From Chromobacterium haemolyticum (GTDB lineage: Bacteria > Pseudomonadota > Gammaproteobacteria > Burkholderiales > Chromobacteriaceae), in NCBI RefSeq assembly GCF_002081825.1, contig NZ_MUKU01000001.1, positions 186,001 through 250,000 of the forward strand: 64,000 nt of DNA, in the 5' to 3' direction. Below the pieces are notes generated by a model, which made no database searches, had not been told where the DNA came from, and saw nothing but the letters and a program-made list of their open reading frames with translations. Both the position numbers and the translations under genes were made by a program. Positions 35,149-44,328 of the stretch are shown here, one piece after another; the stretch's first letter is position 1; each line of letters starts with the position of its first letter.

Positions 35149-36738
35149 TTACTCGTCCGGCAAATCCTGCAGCCGGCGCTCTTTGACCAGGGTTTCCAGC
35201 GCGCGCACCACTTCCGGATCAAACTGGCTGCCGGCGCGGCCGGAGATGTAGTCCATGGTGTCGCGCAGCGTCCATGGTTCCTTGTAGGGCCGCTTGTTGA
35301 GCAGGGCGTCGAACACGTCGACCACTGCGACGATGCGCGCCGACAGGGGGATTTCGTGCGCTTTCTGCTTTCTGGGGTAGCCGTTGCCGTCGAAGTGCTC
35401 GTGGTGGCCGCCGGCGATTTCCGAGCCCAGCGACAGATAGCTCATCCCCTCCACCATGCTGGCCGATCTGGCCAGTATCTGCGCGCCTATGGTGGCGTGT
35501 TGTTCCATGATCACCCGTTCGTCCGGATCCAGCTTCCCCGGTTTGAACAGGATGTGGTCCGGGGTACCCACCTTGCCCACGTCGTGCAAGATGCTGGCCA
35601 TGCCCACCATGTCCATGAATTCCTTGCCCATTAGTTCCGGATAGGCGCCGTTGTCCCGCATCTGCCCGGCGATGGCGTCGGTCAGCCGCTGCACGCGCAG
35701 CACGTGATTGCCGGTGTCGGTGTCGCGGAATTCCGCCAGATCCGCCAGCGCCACCACCGTGGCTTCCTGTGCGCTGCGTAGCTGGCTATAGAGGTAGAGG
35801 TTGTCGTAGGCGGCGGAGATGCGCTGGCAGAACACGTCGAGCAGGTCGCGCTCCACTTCTTCAAGCGGCCATTGCGGGGTGAAGTGGATGATGAATTCGC
35901 GGCCGTTGCGCGAGGTGATGTAGAGCACGTCGTAAGGGTGCTGGTAGATGCTGCGTTTTTCGGCGAAGGAGCGCAGGATCACCTGCTCCAGCTCGGGGAA
36001 GGGGCTTAGGTCGCCGCTTTGCCCCAGCGGTTCGTAATTGCCGGAGGCGGCCAGGATTTCCAGTTCCGGCCGGCCGTTGCTGTTGTCGTTGCGCACGCAC
36101 AGGATGCCGTCGCTGCCGATGTCCAGCAACGCGCTGATCTGGCGCAGCACGCCGGAGGCGAACTCGCGCAGCGAATACAGTTGGTATAGGTCGGACGCGC
36201 TTTCCAGGATCTTGGACAGGCCTTGGCGGTTTTTCTCCAGCGACAGCAGGTTTTCGTAGGCGCGCAGCGAGGAGATGATGGTGGTGAACAGCTTTTGCAC
36301 CGTCAGTTCGGTCTTGGTCTTGTAGTCGTTGATGTCGTAGTTGAGGATGACTTCCTGTTCTGGTGCCTGTCCGGGCTGGCCGGTGCGCAGCACGATGCGC
36401 ACCAGGCCGTTTTTCAGGTCTTGGCGGATCTGGTGCACCAGCTTCAGCCCGGCGTCCTCGCTTTCCATCACCACGTCCAGCATGATCAGCGCGATGTCCG
36501 GATGCTGGCGCACCACTTCGTAGGCTTCCTTGCCGGAATGGGCGCTCAGTAGTTCCAGCGGTCGTTCTTTGTAGCGGATATTGCGCAGCGCGATGCGGGT
36601 GGCGGTGTGCACGTCCTTTTCGTCGTCGACGATCAGAATTTTCCACGGATGACGGCCATCGTTCACGGCGGACGCGGCTTCGGCTGGAGCGTCATCGTCC
36701 AGCAGCCAGTCGTCTTCCTGGTTGGTGATGTCGCTCAT
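35149..36738 (-). CDS. Response regulator with DUF3369 and HD-GYP c-di-GMP phosphodiesterase domains
   Basis: Signal-controlled hydrolysis of cyclic di-GMP. The receiver domain has ILIVDDE (34-40) and phospho-acceptor Asp88 (IMLDVVME); a GAF-like DUF3369 region spans roughly 165-325; the HD-GYP domain has His385-Asp386 (LHDVGKVG), HHE at 445-447 and DGNGYP at 450-455, so all catalytic motifs are intact. 529 residues. Its ATG overlaps the stop of the upstream histidine kinase by four bases, marking them as a cognate pair. Confidence 0.95.
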   Translation of the reverse strand: MSDITNQEDDWLLDDDAPAEAASAVNDGRHPWKILIVDDEKDVHTATRIALRNIRYKERPLELLSAHSGKEAYEVVRQHPDIALIMLDVVMESEDAGLKLVHQIRQDLKNGLVRIVLRTGQPGQAPEQEVILNYDINDYKTKTELTVQKLFTTIISSLRAYENLLSLEKNRQGLSKILESASDLYQLYSLREFASGVLRQISALLDIGSDGILCVRNDNSNGRPELEILAASGNYEPLGQSGDLSPFPELEQVILRSFAEKRSIYQHPYDVLYITSRNGREFIIHFTPQWPLEEVERDLLDVFCQRISAAYDNLYLYSQLRSAQEATVVALADLAEFRDTDTGNHVLRVQRLTDAIAGQMRDNGAYPELMGKEFMDMVGMASILHDVGKVGTPDHILFKPGKLDPDERVIMEQHATIGAQILARSASMVEGMSYLSLGSEIAGGHHEHFDGNGYPRKQKAHEIPLSARIVAVVDVFDALLNKRPYKEPWTLRDTMDYISGRAGSQFDPEVVRALETLVKERRLQDLPDE

Positions 36739-38279
36739 GCTATGTTCTCCTTGCTCTGATTGACCGGGGCGGAACAGGGCATGGTGATGGTGAAAGTGGT
36801 GCCTTTGTTCACTTCGCTGTGCACCTCGATCGACCCGCCCAAGCGTTGCCGTACGATGTTGTAGACGATGTTGAGCCCGAGGCCGCTGCCGCCGCTGCCG
36901 CGGCGGGTGGTGAAGAAGGGATCAAACACCCGGCTGAGGTTTTCCGGCGGGATGCCTTTGCCGTCGTCGCTGAGCGTCAGCGTGATGTAATGCGGGTTGT
37001 TGCGCCGGGCCTCGATCAGGATTTTGCCGCTGCTGCGGTTTTCGAAGCCGTGCACCAGGGAGTTGACCATCAAATTGGTGACCACCTGGGCGAAGGAGCC
37101 GGGATAGCTGTCCAGCAGGATGTCTTCCTCGCATTGCACGTTGATGGTGGTGTTGGCGTGCTTGAAGCGCGGCTTCAGGCTGGTGATCACTTCATTCAGA
37201 TAATCTTGCAATTGGAAGCTGCGCCGCGCTTCGCTGGTCTGATCCACCGCCACCTGTTTGAAGCTGTGTATCAGGTTGGCCGCGCGTTCGGCATTGGACA
37301 GAATCAGGTCGCTGCATTCCTTGGCAGTGTCCAGGTAGGCTTGGAAGTCGCTTTTCTTGACAGTGCCGCCGTCCACTTTTTCTATGATGTGGCTGGTGGC
37401 GGTGCCCAGGTGAGAGGCGGTGGTGAGGGTGATGCCCACCGGGGTGTTGATCTCGTGGGCGACGCCGGCCACCAGGCTGCCCAGCGAGGCCATCTTCTCG
37501 GTTTCCACCAGGGTCTGCTGCGCTTCCATCAATTGGCGATAAGCCTCTTCGGCGCGGTCGCGTTCGGCGCGGGCCACGGCTTCGGCCTCGGTGCGTTTGG
37601 CCAGGTCGCCGGCGGTGCGCGCCACGATGCGGTTGAAGCCGTTGACGATGCCGCCGATCTCGTCGTCGGCGACGTGGGTGACCTGGGCGCCGCTGGCGTC
37701 CGGTGCTCGAATGGCGGTGTTCAGAGCCTGCTGCAGCCGCGCCAGCGGCTGGAACAGGAAGCGTTGCAGATTGAAGGACATGATCATGAAGATCATCACA
37801 TCCAGCAGCAGGATCTGGGCGGACAGTTCAATCAACTGGTCTCGCTGATGCTTGGCCAGAGCCTGGCGCGACAGGTAGACGGTGGCGTTGCCCAAGTGCT
37901 CCTTGCCCTGATAGATGATGGGGATGTTCAGCATGTCGTCCGAACGCGGCTCCTCCGACGGAGGCATGTCGCGGATGCTGCCGTCGGTATCGTGGCTGCG
38001 GCCCAGACTGAGCCCGGATTCTCCCTTGACGCTGATGGCGATGATGGACGGCCAGCTCAGCTCGCTGTCCAGCGTCAGCCTGACGTTCTCGTCGTCCAGC
38101 TGCCAGACGCTGTGCGGCAGCGACATCGCCAAGCGGGCTTTGACCGCGGCGCGTTGGGATTGGTAATCGGCCTCATTGCGTTCTTGGTTGTGCAAATAGG
38201 AAAACAGGCCCGTCGTCCCCAGAATGGCGGTGATCCAGGCCATCAACCAGAACATCAATTTGGTTTTTATGCTTTTCAT
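36735..38279 (-). CDS. Sensor histidine kinase (membrane, HAMP)
   Basis: Partner of the overlapping HD-GYP regulator. From ATG 38279 (MKSIKTKL) there is an N-terminal membrane helix, a periplasmic sensor of about 125 residues, a second helix near residue 160-180, HAMP-like linker, a HisKA-type phospho-acceptor His275 (GVAHEINTPVG) and an ATPase domain with SDDGKGIPPENL and GSGLGLNIVYNIV. The longer open frame upstream lacks a ribosome site. The signal sensed is unknown. Confidence 0.93.
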   Translation of the reverse strand: MKSIKTKLMFWLMAWITAILGTTGLFSYLHNQERNEADYQSQRAAVKARLAMSLPHSVWQLDDENVRLTLDSELSWPSIIAISVKGESGLSLGRSHDTDGSIRDMPPSEEPRSDDMLNIPIIYQGKEHLGNATVYLSRQALAKHQRDQLIELSAQILLLDVMIFMIMSFNLQRFLFQPLARLQQALNTAIRAPDASGAQVTHVADDEIGGIVNGFNRIVARTAGDLAKRTEAEAVARAERDRAEEAYRQLMEAQQTLVETEKMASLGSLVAGVAHEINTPVGITLTTASHLGTATSHIIEKVDGGTVKKSDFQAYLDTAKECSDLILSNAERAANLIHSFKQVAVDQTSEARRSFQLQDYLNEVITSLKPRFKHANTTINVQCEEDILLDSYPGSFAQVVTNLMVNSLVHGFENRSSGKILIEARRNNPHYITLTLSDDGKGIPPENLSRVFDPFFTTRRGSGGSGLGLNIVYNIVRQRLGGSIEVHSEVNKGTTFTITMPCSAPVNQSKENIA

Positions 38280-38354
38280 TATGTTCACAGTTCCAAGTGC
38301 CCACACTGAATCCTAGGCAGTTCTGGCGCGAATACCAAATCCGGATGAGCGCGG

Positions 38355-39272
38355 TTAGCCGCCGCCGTCGGCGCTCAGCGCCGCGGCGGGCTTGGCGCGC
38401 GGGGCCAGCTTTTGCAGCGCCAGTCCGCTCAGAATCAGGCCCAGCCCAACCAGCGTGGAGGGCAGGATGGCTTCGCCGATCAGGAAATGGATCAGCGCCA
38501 GCGACAGCAGCGGCGATAGGAAAATCAGGTTGGCGATGCGGGCGGTGCTCGGCGTCAGCTTCATCGCCGTCAGCCACAGGACGAAGGTGAAGCCCATTTC
38601 AAAGGCGCCGACATAGGCGGCGCCGGCCAGGCCCTGCCAGGCCACCGGGCCCAACTGCCCGGTATAGGCGCACCAGGCCAGGCTCAGCGGCAGCGAAAAG
38701 GCGAAATTGAGCGTCAAGCCGATGACCGGTTCGCGCGCGTCGCGGGCGTTGAAAATCCAGTAGCCGGCCCACAGCAGGGTGGAGGCCAGCGCCAGCGCCA
38801 CGCCCAGCGAATCGGAAAAATGCAGTTCTAGCACCTGGCCGCGGGTGCCTATCACCAACACACCCAAGTAGCAGACCAAGGCTGCGGCGATATCGCGGCG
38901 CTGCAGTTTCTGCTTGAGCAGCGGCACCGCCAGCAGGCTCATGGTCAAGGCCCAAGTGTAGTTGATCGCCTGGGCCTCCTGTGCCGGCAACAGCGCGTAG
39001 GCCTGGAACAGGATCAGATAGTACAGCGCCGGGTTGACCGCGCCGAAGATAAGAGAGGCGCGCCAGTGGCGGCGCAAGGCCGGCGCAAGCTCCGGCTGCC
39101 GGCCTTGGACGGCGAGCAGTCCCAGCAGGCAGAAGAGAGAGGCGGCGCTGGCGTAGAGCACCAGTTGAGCCGGGCTGAGATGGTCAAGGCTGATCTTGAA
39201 GGCGCTGGCCACCGTGGACCAGGCCAGGACGGCGGCGAGTCCGTAGGCGTAAGCTTTAGATTGTGACTGCAA
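38355..39272 (-). CDS. DMT superfamily (EamA) transporter
   Basis: 305 residues with ten predicted membrane helices in two EamA repeats; typical segments are VLAWSTVASAFKISLDHLSP and, in the second half, AAYVGAFEMGFTFVLWLTAM. Such proteins export amino acids or other metabolites; the substrate cannot be read from the sequence. Monocistronic on the minus strand. Confidence 0.9.
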   Translation of the reverse strand: MQSQSKAYAYGLAAVLAWSTVASAFKISLDHLSPAQLVLYASAASLFCLLGLLAVQGRQPELAPALRRHWRASLIFGAVNPALYYLILFQAYALLPAQEAQAINYTWALTMSLLAVPLLKQKLQRRDIAAALVCYLGVLVIGTRGQVLELHFSDSLGVALALASTLLWAGYWIFNARDAREPVIGLTLNFAFSLPLSLAWCAYTGQLGPVAWQGLAGAAYVGAFEMGFTFVLWLTAMKLTPSTARIANLIFLSPLLSLALIHFLIGEAILPSTLVGLGLILSGLALQKLAPRAKPAAALSADGGG

Positions 39273-39385
39273 GGTAATCCCCGGGGTGACGGATGAGGGG
39301 TCGCGGGACGGCCATGCCGCCGGCCCGCGCGCCGATGCCCCATTCTAATGCAAATGGATTTTCACCGGGGAGCTCGCCTGGGGTT

Positions 39386-40876
39386 TCAGCTTGCCTGTTC
39401 CTGCGCCCGTTCCTGAATCAGCCGGTTCAGCATCAGGCTGGCGCGCCAGGCGGTGTCGGAAGCGGACAGGCCGATGGGGCCGCCGGTTTCCATTTCGAAA
39501 TCATCGCCGGCCAAGCCGTGGATGTGCACCGCCAGGCTGGCGGCTTCGAAAGGCTCCATGCGCTGGGCCAGCAGCGCGGCGATGATGCCGGTCAGGACGT
39601 CGCCCTGGCCGGCCACCGCCAGCGCCGGGCCGCCGCTGGTGTTCAAGTGGTAGAAGCCGTCCGGGCCGACGATCAGGCTGCCGGCGCCTTTGAGCACGAC
39701 GACGCAGTTGAAGTGATTGGCCAACCGGCGAGCCGCCAGCAGCCTGTCCTTCTGCACTGTCTCGGTGCTTTGTCCCAGCAGGCGGGCGGCCTCCGCCGGG
39801 TGCGGGGTCAGCACAGTGCCGGCCTGGCGTTTGGCGATCAGCGCGGCGGCGGCGTGGTCGTTGGCAAGCAGGTTGAGCGCGTCGGCGTCCAGCACCAGCG
39901 CCTGCGGCTGCTGGATGACTTGGTCCAGCAGGCGGCCGGCCAGCTCTTGCAGGCCGAGACCGGGGCCGACGGCGAGCACGTCGGCATCGGGCAGGTCGGC
40001 GACTTCATCCAGCGCGGAGATCATCAGCTCCGGCACCACCGGATCCACCGGCAAACGGTCGTCCAGCGGGCAGACATGAACCTTGCCGGCGCCGCAAGCC
40101 AAGGCGCTGCGTCCGGCCAGCAGCGCCGCGCCCAACATGCCCGGCGCGCCGCCTATCACGCAGACGGTGCCGAACAGGCCTTTGTGGCTGTTGCGCGGGC
40201 GCAGCAGCGCGCGGACGTCCGGCTGGTTGATGCTGCCCTCCGCCGCCGGAATCAGCCTGGGTGGGCAATCCAGCAGCTCCAGCTCCACATTGCCGGCCAG
40301 ATCGGCGCCTGAGGCGCTAAACAGGCCGGGCTTCTGGCATAGAAAGGTCAGGGTGTGGCTGGCCTGGATCGCAGTGTTGGCCGGCACGCCGGTATAGGCG
40401 TCCAGGCCGCTGGGGCAGTCCAGCGCCAGGATGGGGCTGCCCAGTTGGTTGATGCGGTCGATCAGGGTGGTCCATTCCAGGTCGAAGTCCCGACTCAGGC
40501 CCACGCCGAACAGTCCGTCGATGACCAGCTGCGGCGCGCGGTAGTCGCGCGGCAGGTCGAACATCACATGGCCCTGCGCTTGTTCCAGCTCATGCAGCGC
40601 TTCCGAGGTGGCCGGGCTGGTGGGCTGGGTGGGCACCAGCACATCGACCCGGAAGCGGCGGCGCATCAGTTCCAGCGCCGCGTACAAGGCGTCGCCGCCG
40701 TTATTGCCGGGACCTGCGCAGATCAGTAGTCGGGACGCGCTGGGCAGATGGTGGCTGATCCAGTCGGCGGTAGCCATCGCCGCGCGCTGCATCAGGTTGT
40801 AGCCGGCGTCGGTGGCTTGGCGCTCTAATTGGCGCAAGGCGTCCAGGCTGAGAATGCTTTGGTCTTGTGTCGGCAT
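39386..40876 (-). CDS. nnr: Bifunctional NAD(P)H-hydrate epimerase / ADP-dependent NAD(P)H-hydrate dehydratase
   Basis: Repairs hydrated NADH and NADPH. The N-terminal epimerase domain (about 1-215) has ICAGPGNNGGDALYAA and the LDCPSGLDAYTG segment; the C-terminal ribokinase-like dehydratase has TVCVIGGAPGMLGAALLAG, LTPHPAEAARLLG, VVLKGAGSLI and the GPALAVAGQGDVLTGIIAALL substrate loop. 496 residues, usual for the fused YjeF form. Precedes ubiX by a short gap in the reverse direction. Confidence 0.95.
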   Translation of the reverse strand: MPTQDQSILSLDALRQLERQATDAGYNLMQRAAMATADWISHHLPSASRLLICAGPGNNGGDALYAALELMRRRFRVDVLVPTQPTSPATSEALHELEQAQGHVMFDLPRDYRAPQLVIDGLFGVGLSRDFDLEWTTLIDRINQLGSPILALDCPSGLDAYTGVPANTAIQASHTLTFLCQKPGLFSASGADLAGNVELELLDCPPRLIPAAEGSINQPDVRALLRPRNSHKGLFGTVCVIGGAPGMLGAALLAGRSALACGAGKVHVCPLDDRLPVDPVVPELMISALDEVADLPDADVLAVGPGLGLQELAGRLLDQVIQQPQALVLDADALNLLANDHAAAALIAKRQAGTVLTPHPAEAARLLGQSTETVQKDRLLAARRLANHFNCVVVLKGAGSLIVGPDGFYHLNTSGGPALAVAGQGDVLTGIIAALLAQRMEPFEAASLAVHIHGLAGDDFEMETGGPIGLSASDTAWRASLMLNRLIQERAQEQAS

Positions 40877-40921
40877 CCGGATGCTCCTCGTTGGCCGGGC
40901 CGCGAGCGGCGCGGCGGCGGG

Positions 40922-41557
40922 CTAGGGCGCTGCGGGACTGTCCGGGGCGGGCTCGCCCCAACGCGGCGTTAATTGATTGTCGATGCGGAGCTGATCCAGA
41001 ATTCGCGCCACCACGAAGTCGATCATGTCGTCCACGGTCTTGGGATGAGTATAGAACCCCGGAGACGGCGGCAGGATGACAACGCCGAGACGGGCCAGCT
41101 TGAGCATGTTTTCCAGGTGGATGGCGGAGAACGGCGCTTCGCGCGGAACCAGCACCAGTTTGCGTTGTTCCTTGATGCTGACGTCGGCGGCGCGCTCAAT
41201 CAGGTTGTCGCTGCTGCCCTGGGCGATGGCGGCCAGCGTGCCCATCGAGCACGGGCAGACCACCATGGCGTCGGCCGGGTTGGAGCCGGACGCCACCGGC
41301 GCGAACCATTCTTCGCGGCCAAATACCGCCAGCTGACCGTCGCGCGCGCCGCTGCGTTGCATCAGCCACTGTTGGGCCTCGGCTGGGCGCGACGGCAGGG
41401 TCAGGTCCATTTCCTGTTTGGCCACCACTTGGGCGGCTTGCGAATACAGCACCCAGACGCGGGCGCCGGCGGCGATCAGGCAATCGATCAGCCGCAAGCC
41501 GTAAGGCAGGCCGGAGGCGCCGGTCAGGGCGACGGTGACGGTTTGGATCGGGCGCAT
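40922..41557 (-). CDS. ubiX: Flavin prenyltransferase UbiX
   Basis: Makes prenylated FMN for the UbiD decarboxylase in ubiquinone synthesis. Starts at ATG 41557 behind CAGGAGAC. Motifs: VALTGASGLPYGLRL (FMN binding), MVVCPCSMGTLAAIAQGSSDNLIERAADV and VPREAPFSAIHLENMLKLARLG, then PSPGFYTHPKTVDDMIDFVVARILD. 211 residues with a short extra C-terminal tail. Translation from the longer upstream frame would run through rapZ sequence and is rejected. Confidence 0.96.
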   Translation of the reverse strand: MRPIQTVTVALTGASGLPYGLRLIDCLIAAGARVWVLYSQAAQVVAKQEMDLTLPSRPAEAQQWLMQRSGARDGQLAVFGREEWFAPVASGSNPADAMVVCPCSMGTLAAIAQGSSDNLIERAADVSIKEQRKLVLVPREAPFSAIHLENMLKLARLGVVILPPSPGFYTHPKTVDDMIDFVVARILDQLRIDNQLTPRWGEPAPDSPAAP

Positions 41558-41591
41558 GAATGTCTCCTGTAGGCGGGCGGCCCGAACGCGT

Positions 41592-42434
41592 TCAGTTCTG
41601 GCGGTAGAGCTGGCGATGGCGCACCAGCACCTGTTCGGGGGCGAACAGGCGGGCAAGTTGCTCCGTGATGTAGACCGAGCGGTGCTGGCCGCCGGTACAG
41701 CCGACGGCGACGGTCAAATAGCTGCGGTTTTCCATGCTGAAACAGGGCAGCCATTTGCTGACCAGCTGCTGGATGTCGTCCACCATCTGTTGCACTTCCG
41801 GCGTTTGCTGGAAAAAGTCGATGATGGCTTGATCGCGGCCGGTGAAGGGGCGCAGCTGCGGGTCGTAATAAGGGTTGGGCAGGCAGCGGACGTCGAAAAC
41901 GAAGTCGGCATCCCGCGGCAGGCCGTGCTTGAAGCCGAAGGATTCGAAGATCAGCGTCAGCCGGCTGCTGTCGGCGTCCACCAGTTCGCGCACCCAACTG
42001 CGCAGCGCGTTGGCGGACAGCTCGCTGGTGTCGATGCGGGTGCCCAACTCCATGATCTCGGCCAGCATGTCCTGTTCCAGCAGAATGCTTTCCTCCACCG
42101 TGACGTCGGCGCCGGACAGCGGATGGCGGCGACGAGTTTCGGAGAAGCGCTTGACCAAGGTGGCGGGCGTGGCTTCCAGGAACAGTAGGCGCACGTCCAC
42201 CTGCTGGGCCCGCAACTTTTCCATTTCCGCCGGCAAGGCGCCCAGCGACGGGCCGGAGCGGGTATCCACACTGATGGCGATCTGCTCGTAGCCGTAGTCG
42301 GCGTACAGCGACATCGCCTCGTGCAGCATGGTGGCCGGCAGATTGTCCACGCAGTAGAAGCCGGCGTCTTCCAGGGCGCGCAGCGCCACCGACTTGCCGG
42401 AGCCGGACAGGCCGCTAATCAATATCAGGCGCAT
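41592..42434 (-). CDS. rapZ: RNase adapter/nucleotide-binding protein RapZ
   Basis: GlmZ-sRNA adapter in enterobacteria; in betaproteobacteria it sits with the PTS-Ntr genes. P-loop GLSGSGKS at residues 8-15; the middle has [10 protein letters not shown] and TRRRHPLS; the C-terminal domain has [13 protein letters not shown] and [15 protein letters not shown]. 280 residues, normal. Overlaps the end of hprK by 20 bases. Confidence 0.97.
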   Translation of the reverse strand: MRLILISGLSGSGKSVALRALEDAGFYCVDNLPATMLHEAMSLYADYGYEQIAISVDTRSGPSLGALPAEMEKLRAQQVDVRLLFLEATPATLVKRFSETRRRHPLSGADVTVEESILLEQDMLAEIMELGTRIDTSELSANALRSWVRELVDADSSRLTLIFESFGFKHGLPRDADFVFDVRCLPNPYYDPQLRPFTGRDQAIIDFFQQTPEVQQMVDDIQQLVSKWLPCFSMENRSYLTVAVGCTGGQHRSVYITEQLARLFAPEQVLVRHRQLYRQN

Positions 42435-43371
42435 TTTCCTGGTCTCTGAGGAAGTTGGTGTGGCGTTCGATGAACTCGCGCGTGCTGTCGATGCCGCGCA
42501 GTTGCAGAATGTAGTTGCGCACCGCGGCCTCCACCAGCACCGCCAAGTTGCGGCCGGCGGCCACCGGCAGCACCACTTTGCGGATGGTGACGCCGATGAT
42601 GTCCTGGGTTTCCGACTGGATGTTGAGGCGGTCCAGCGCCTGCATCGCCTGGTCGTTGGCCTTGACCAGGTGAATGATCAGCCGCAGCACCTTCTTGGGC
42701 CGCACCGCGGTTTCGCCGAAGATGGTGCGGATGTTGAGGATGCCCAGGCCGCGCACTTCCAGGAAGTCGCGCAGCAGGGGCGGACATCGGCCTTCCAGCG
42801 TGTCCGGGCCGATGCGGTACAGCTCCACCGCGTCGTCGGCCACCATGCCGTGGCCGCGGGAAATCAGTTCCAGCGCCAGTTCGCTCTTGCCCATCGCCGA
42901 ATCGCCCATGATCAGCACGCCGATCTCGAACACGTCGAGGAAGACGCCGTGCAGCACGGTGGACACCGCCAGCGCCCGCGCCAGATAGATGCGCAACACA
43001 TCCATCAGGTAGGGGCTTTCCAGCTTGGTGGTCATCAAGGGGACGTTGTGGGTGTGGCAGTAGTCGCGCAGCAGCTTGGGCACGGGCTGGTCGTTGGCCA
43101 CCATCACCACCGACATGCTCTTGTGGAACAACTGATCGAGCGCGGTCTTGGCGGCGGATTGCTCCAGCCTGTTCAGATAGTCCACCTCGGCGAGGCCCAG
43201 CACCTGGACCCGGTTGGGGTGGATGAAGTTGAGGTGGCCGACCAGCGCCTGAGTCGGGCGTTGTTCGTCGTTGCCTATCATATTGTCGGCGCCGCCGGTG
43301 CCCGCAACCCAGGTGAGGTTGAGCTTCTGCTGGTTTTCCTGGTACAGCCGGCGGACACTGATGCTAGGCAT
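42415..43371 (-). CDS. hprK: HPr kinase/phosphorylase
   Basis: Phosphorylates and dephosphorylates a Ser of HPr or NPr. Walker A GDSAMGKS at residues 156-163, preceded by [10 protein letters not shown]; the signature [15 protein letters not shown] and the [10 protein letters not shown] stretch are present. 318 residues. Lies between ptsN (overlap of eight bases) and rapZ (overlap of 20 bases), the ptsN-hprK-rapZ order common in betaproteobacteria. Confidence 0.97.
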   Translation of the reverse strand: MPSISVRRLYQENQQKLNLTWVAGTGGADNMIGNDEQRPTQALVGHLNFIHPNRVQVLGLAEVDYLNRLEQSAAKTALDQLFHKSMSVVMVANDQPVPKLLRDYCHTHNVPLMTTKLESPYLMDVLRIYLARALAVSTVLHGVFLDVFEIGVLIMGDSAMGKSELALELISRGHGMVADDAVELYRIGPDTLEGRCPPLLRDFLEVRGLGILNIRTIFGETAVRPKKVLRLIIHLVKANDQAMQALDRLNIQSETQDIIGVTIRKVVLPVAAGRNLAVLVEAAVRNYILQLRGIDSTREFIERHTNFLRDQENAPDID

Positions 43372-43825
43372 TGGGCACCCAATTATTGAGCAGCTGGTAG
43401 AGCTCGTCGCGGATGGAGATGCCCAGCATCTGTTCGCGCATCTGGCGGCTGGAGAACAATTGGGCCAGCTCGGACAGCACTTGCAAGTGCAGGTCCGTGG
43501 CCTGTTCCGGCACCAAAAGCACGAACAGGCACTGCACCGGCTTGCCGTCGGGGGCGTCGAAGGGAATAGGCGTTTTCAGGCGGATGAACACGCCCATAGC
43601 TTCCTTCAGGCCGCGCGCGCGGCCGTGAGGAATCGCCACTCCCTGGCCAAGGCCGGTGGAGCCAAGCTTTTCGCGGGCAAACAGGCAATCGAAGATTTCG
43701 CTGCGCGCGATGCCCCGGGTATTTTCAACCAAGAGGCCGACCTGCTCGAACACGCGCTTCTTGCTGGCGACGTCGAGATCCAGCAACACGTGTTCGGGGG
43801 TCAGGATTTTGCCGATGAGGTTCAT
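43364..43825 (-). CDS. ptsN: Nitrogen-related PTS enzyme IIA (PtsN)
   Basis: Phospho-carrier of the regulatory PTS-Ntr, with phospho-acceptor His67 in [11 protein letters not shown]. 153 residues; starts [18 protein letters not shown]. Genetically tied to rpoN and hpf in most proteobacteria, as here. It reports phosphotransferase flux to targets such as potassium uptake; the specific targets in this organism are unknown. Confidence 0.96.
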   Translation of the reverse strand: MNLIGKILTPEHVLLDLDVASKKRVFEQVGLLVENTRGIARSEIFDCLFAREKLGSTGLGQGVAIPHGRARGLKEAMGVFIRLKTPIPFDAPDGKPVQCLFVLLVPEQATDLHLQVLSELAQLFSSRQMREQMLGISIRDELYQLLNNWVPNA

Positions 43826-43900
43826 ATTGGATTATGCATGCGGCTGAGAAAAACCCGGCAATTCTACGTTGCCTTGATAGTACTGAAAACGGGCAAGTGC

Positions 43901-43930
43901 AAAGAAAAGCGGGAACCCGCAGGCTCCCGC
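43901..43930 (-). terminator. Intrinsic terminator after hpf
   Basis: On the minus strand, GCGGGA and TCCCGC form a short GC stem followed by TTTTCTTT. It ends the rpoN-hpf direction before ptsN, suggesting that ptsN-hprK-rapZ may have its own promoter. Confidence 0.75.
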
Positions 43931-43946
43931 CTTCCAATTCAAGGGA

Positions 43947-44261
43947 TTACAGGCTGGCTTCAGGCGCCGGAGCACGGTGTTCAGACTGTTTTTCCTTGTG
44001 TTTCAGCACTTGGCGGTCCAGCTTGTCGATCAACAGATCGATGGCGGCGTACATATCGGATTCGGTGGCTTCCACGTGAATGTCCTTGCCGGACAGATGC
44101 ACATTGACTTCAGCCTTTTGCACCAGTTTATCAACAGACAGAGTAACGGAAATGTCGATCACATGGTCGACATGTCGAGTAACGCGCTCCATTTTGGTTT
44201 CAACGTATTCGCGCAGGGCGGGAGTTACTTCCAGATGCAGTCCAGTTACTTTGAGGTTCAT
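43947..44261 (-). CDS. hpf: Ribosome hibernation promoting factor (short form)
   Basis: 104 residues: [45 protein letters not shown] and the [23 protein letters not shown] motif of the HPF/YfiA family. Binds the decoding centre and promotes inactive 100S dimers in stationary phase. Short form, as expected in proteobacteria. Directly downstream of rpoN. Confidence 0.96.
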   Translation of the reverse strand: MNLKVTGLHLEVTPALREYVETKMERVTRHVDHVIDISVTLSVDKLVQKAEVNVHLSGKDIHVEATESDMYAAIDLLIDKLDRQVLKHKEKQSEHRAPAPEASL

Positions 44262-44328
44262 ACCCTAGCTCCTTCTGGTGTTGACAGTCCGGTCGGGTCG
44301 GCCGGATCGCTGTATTCCGCCGCCTGGC

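Noticed and set aside
36819-38309. Long plus-strand open frame opposite the histidine kinase gene
   Set aside because: High GC leaves long antisense frames open; its translation is low-complexity and has no family features, while the minus-strand protein has full kinase motifs.
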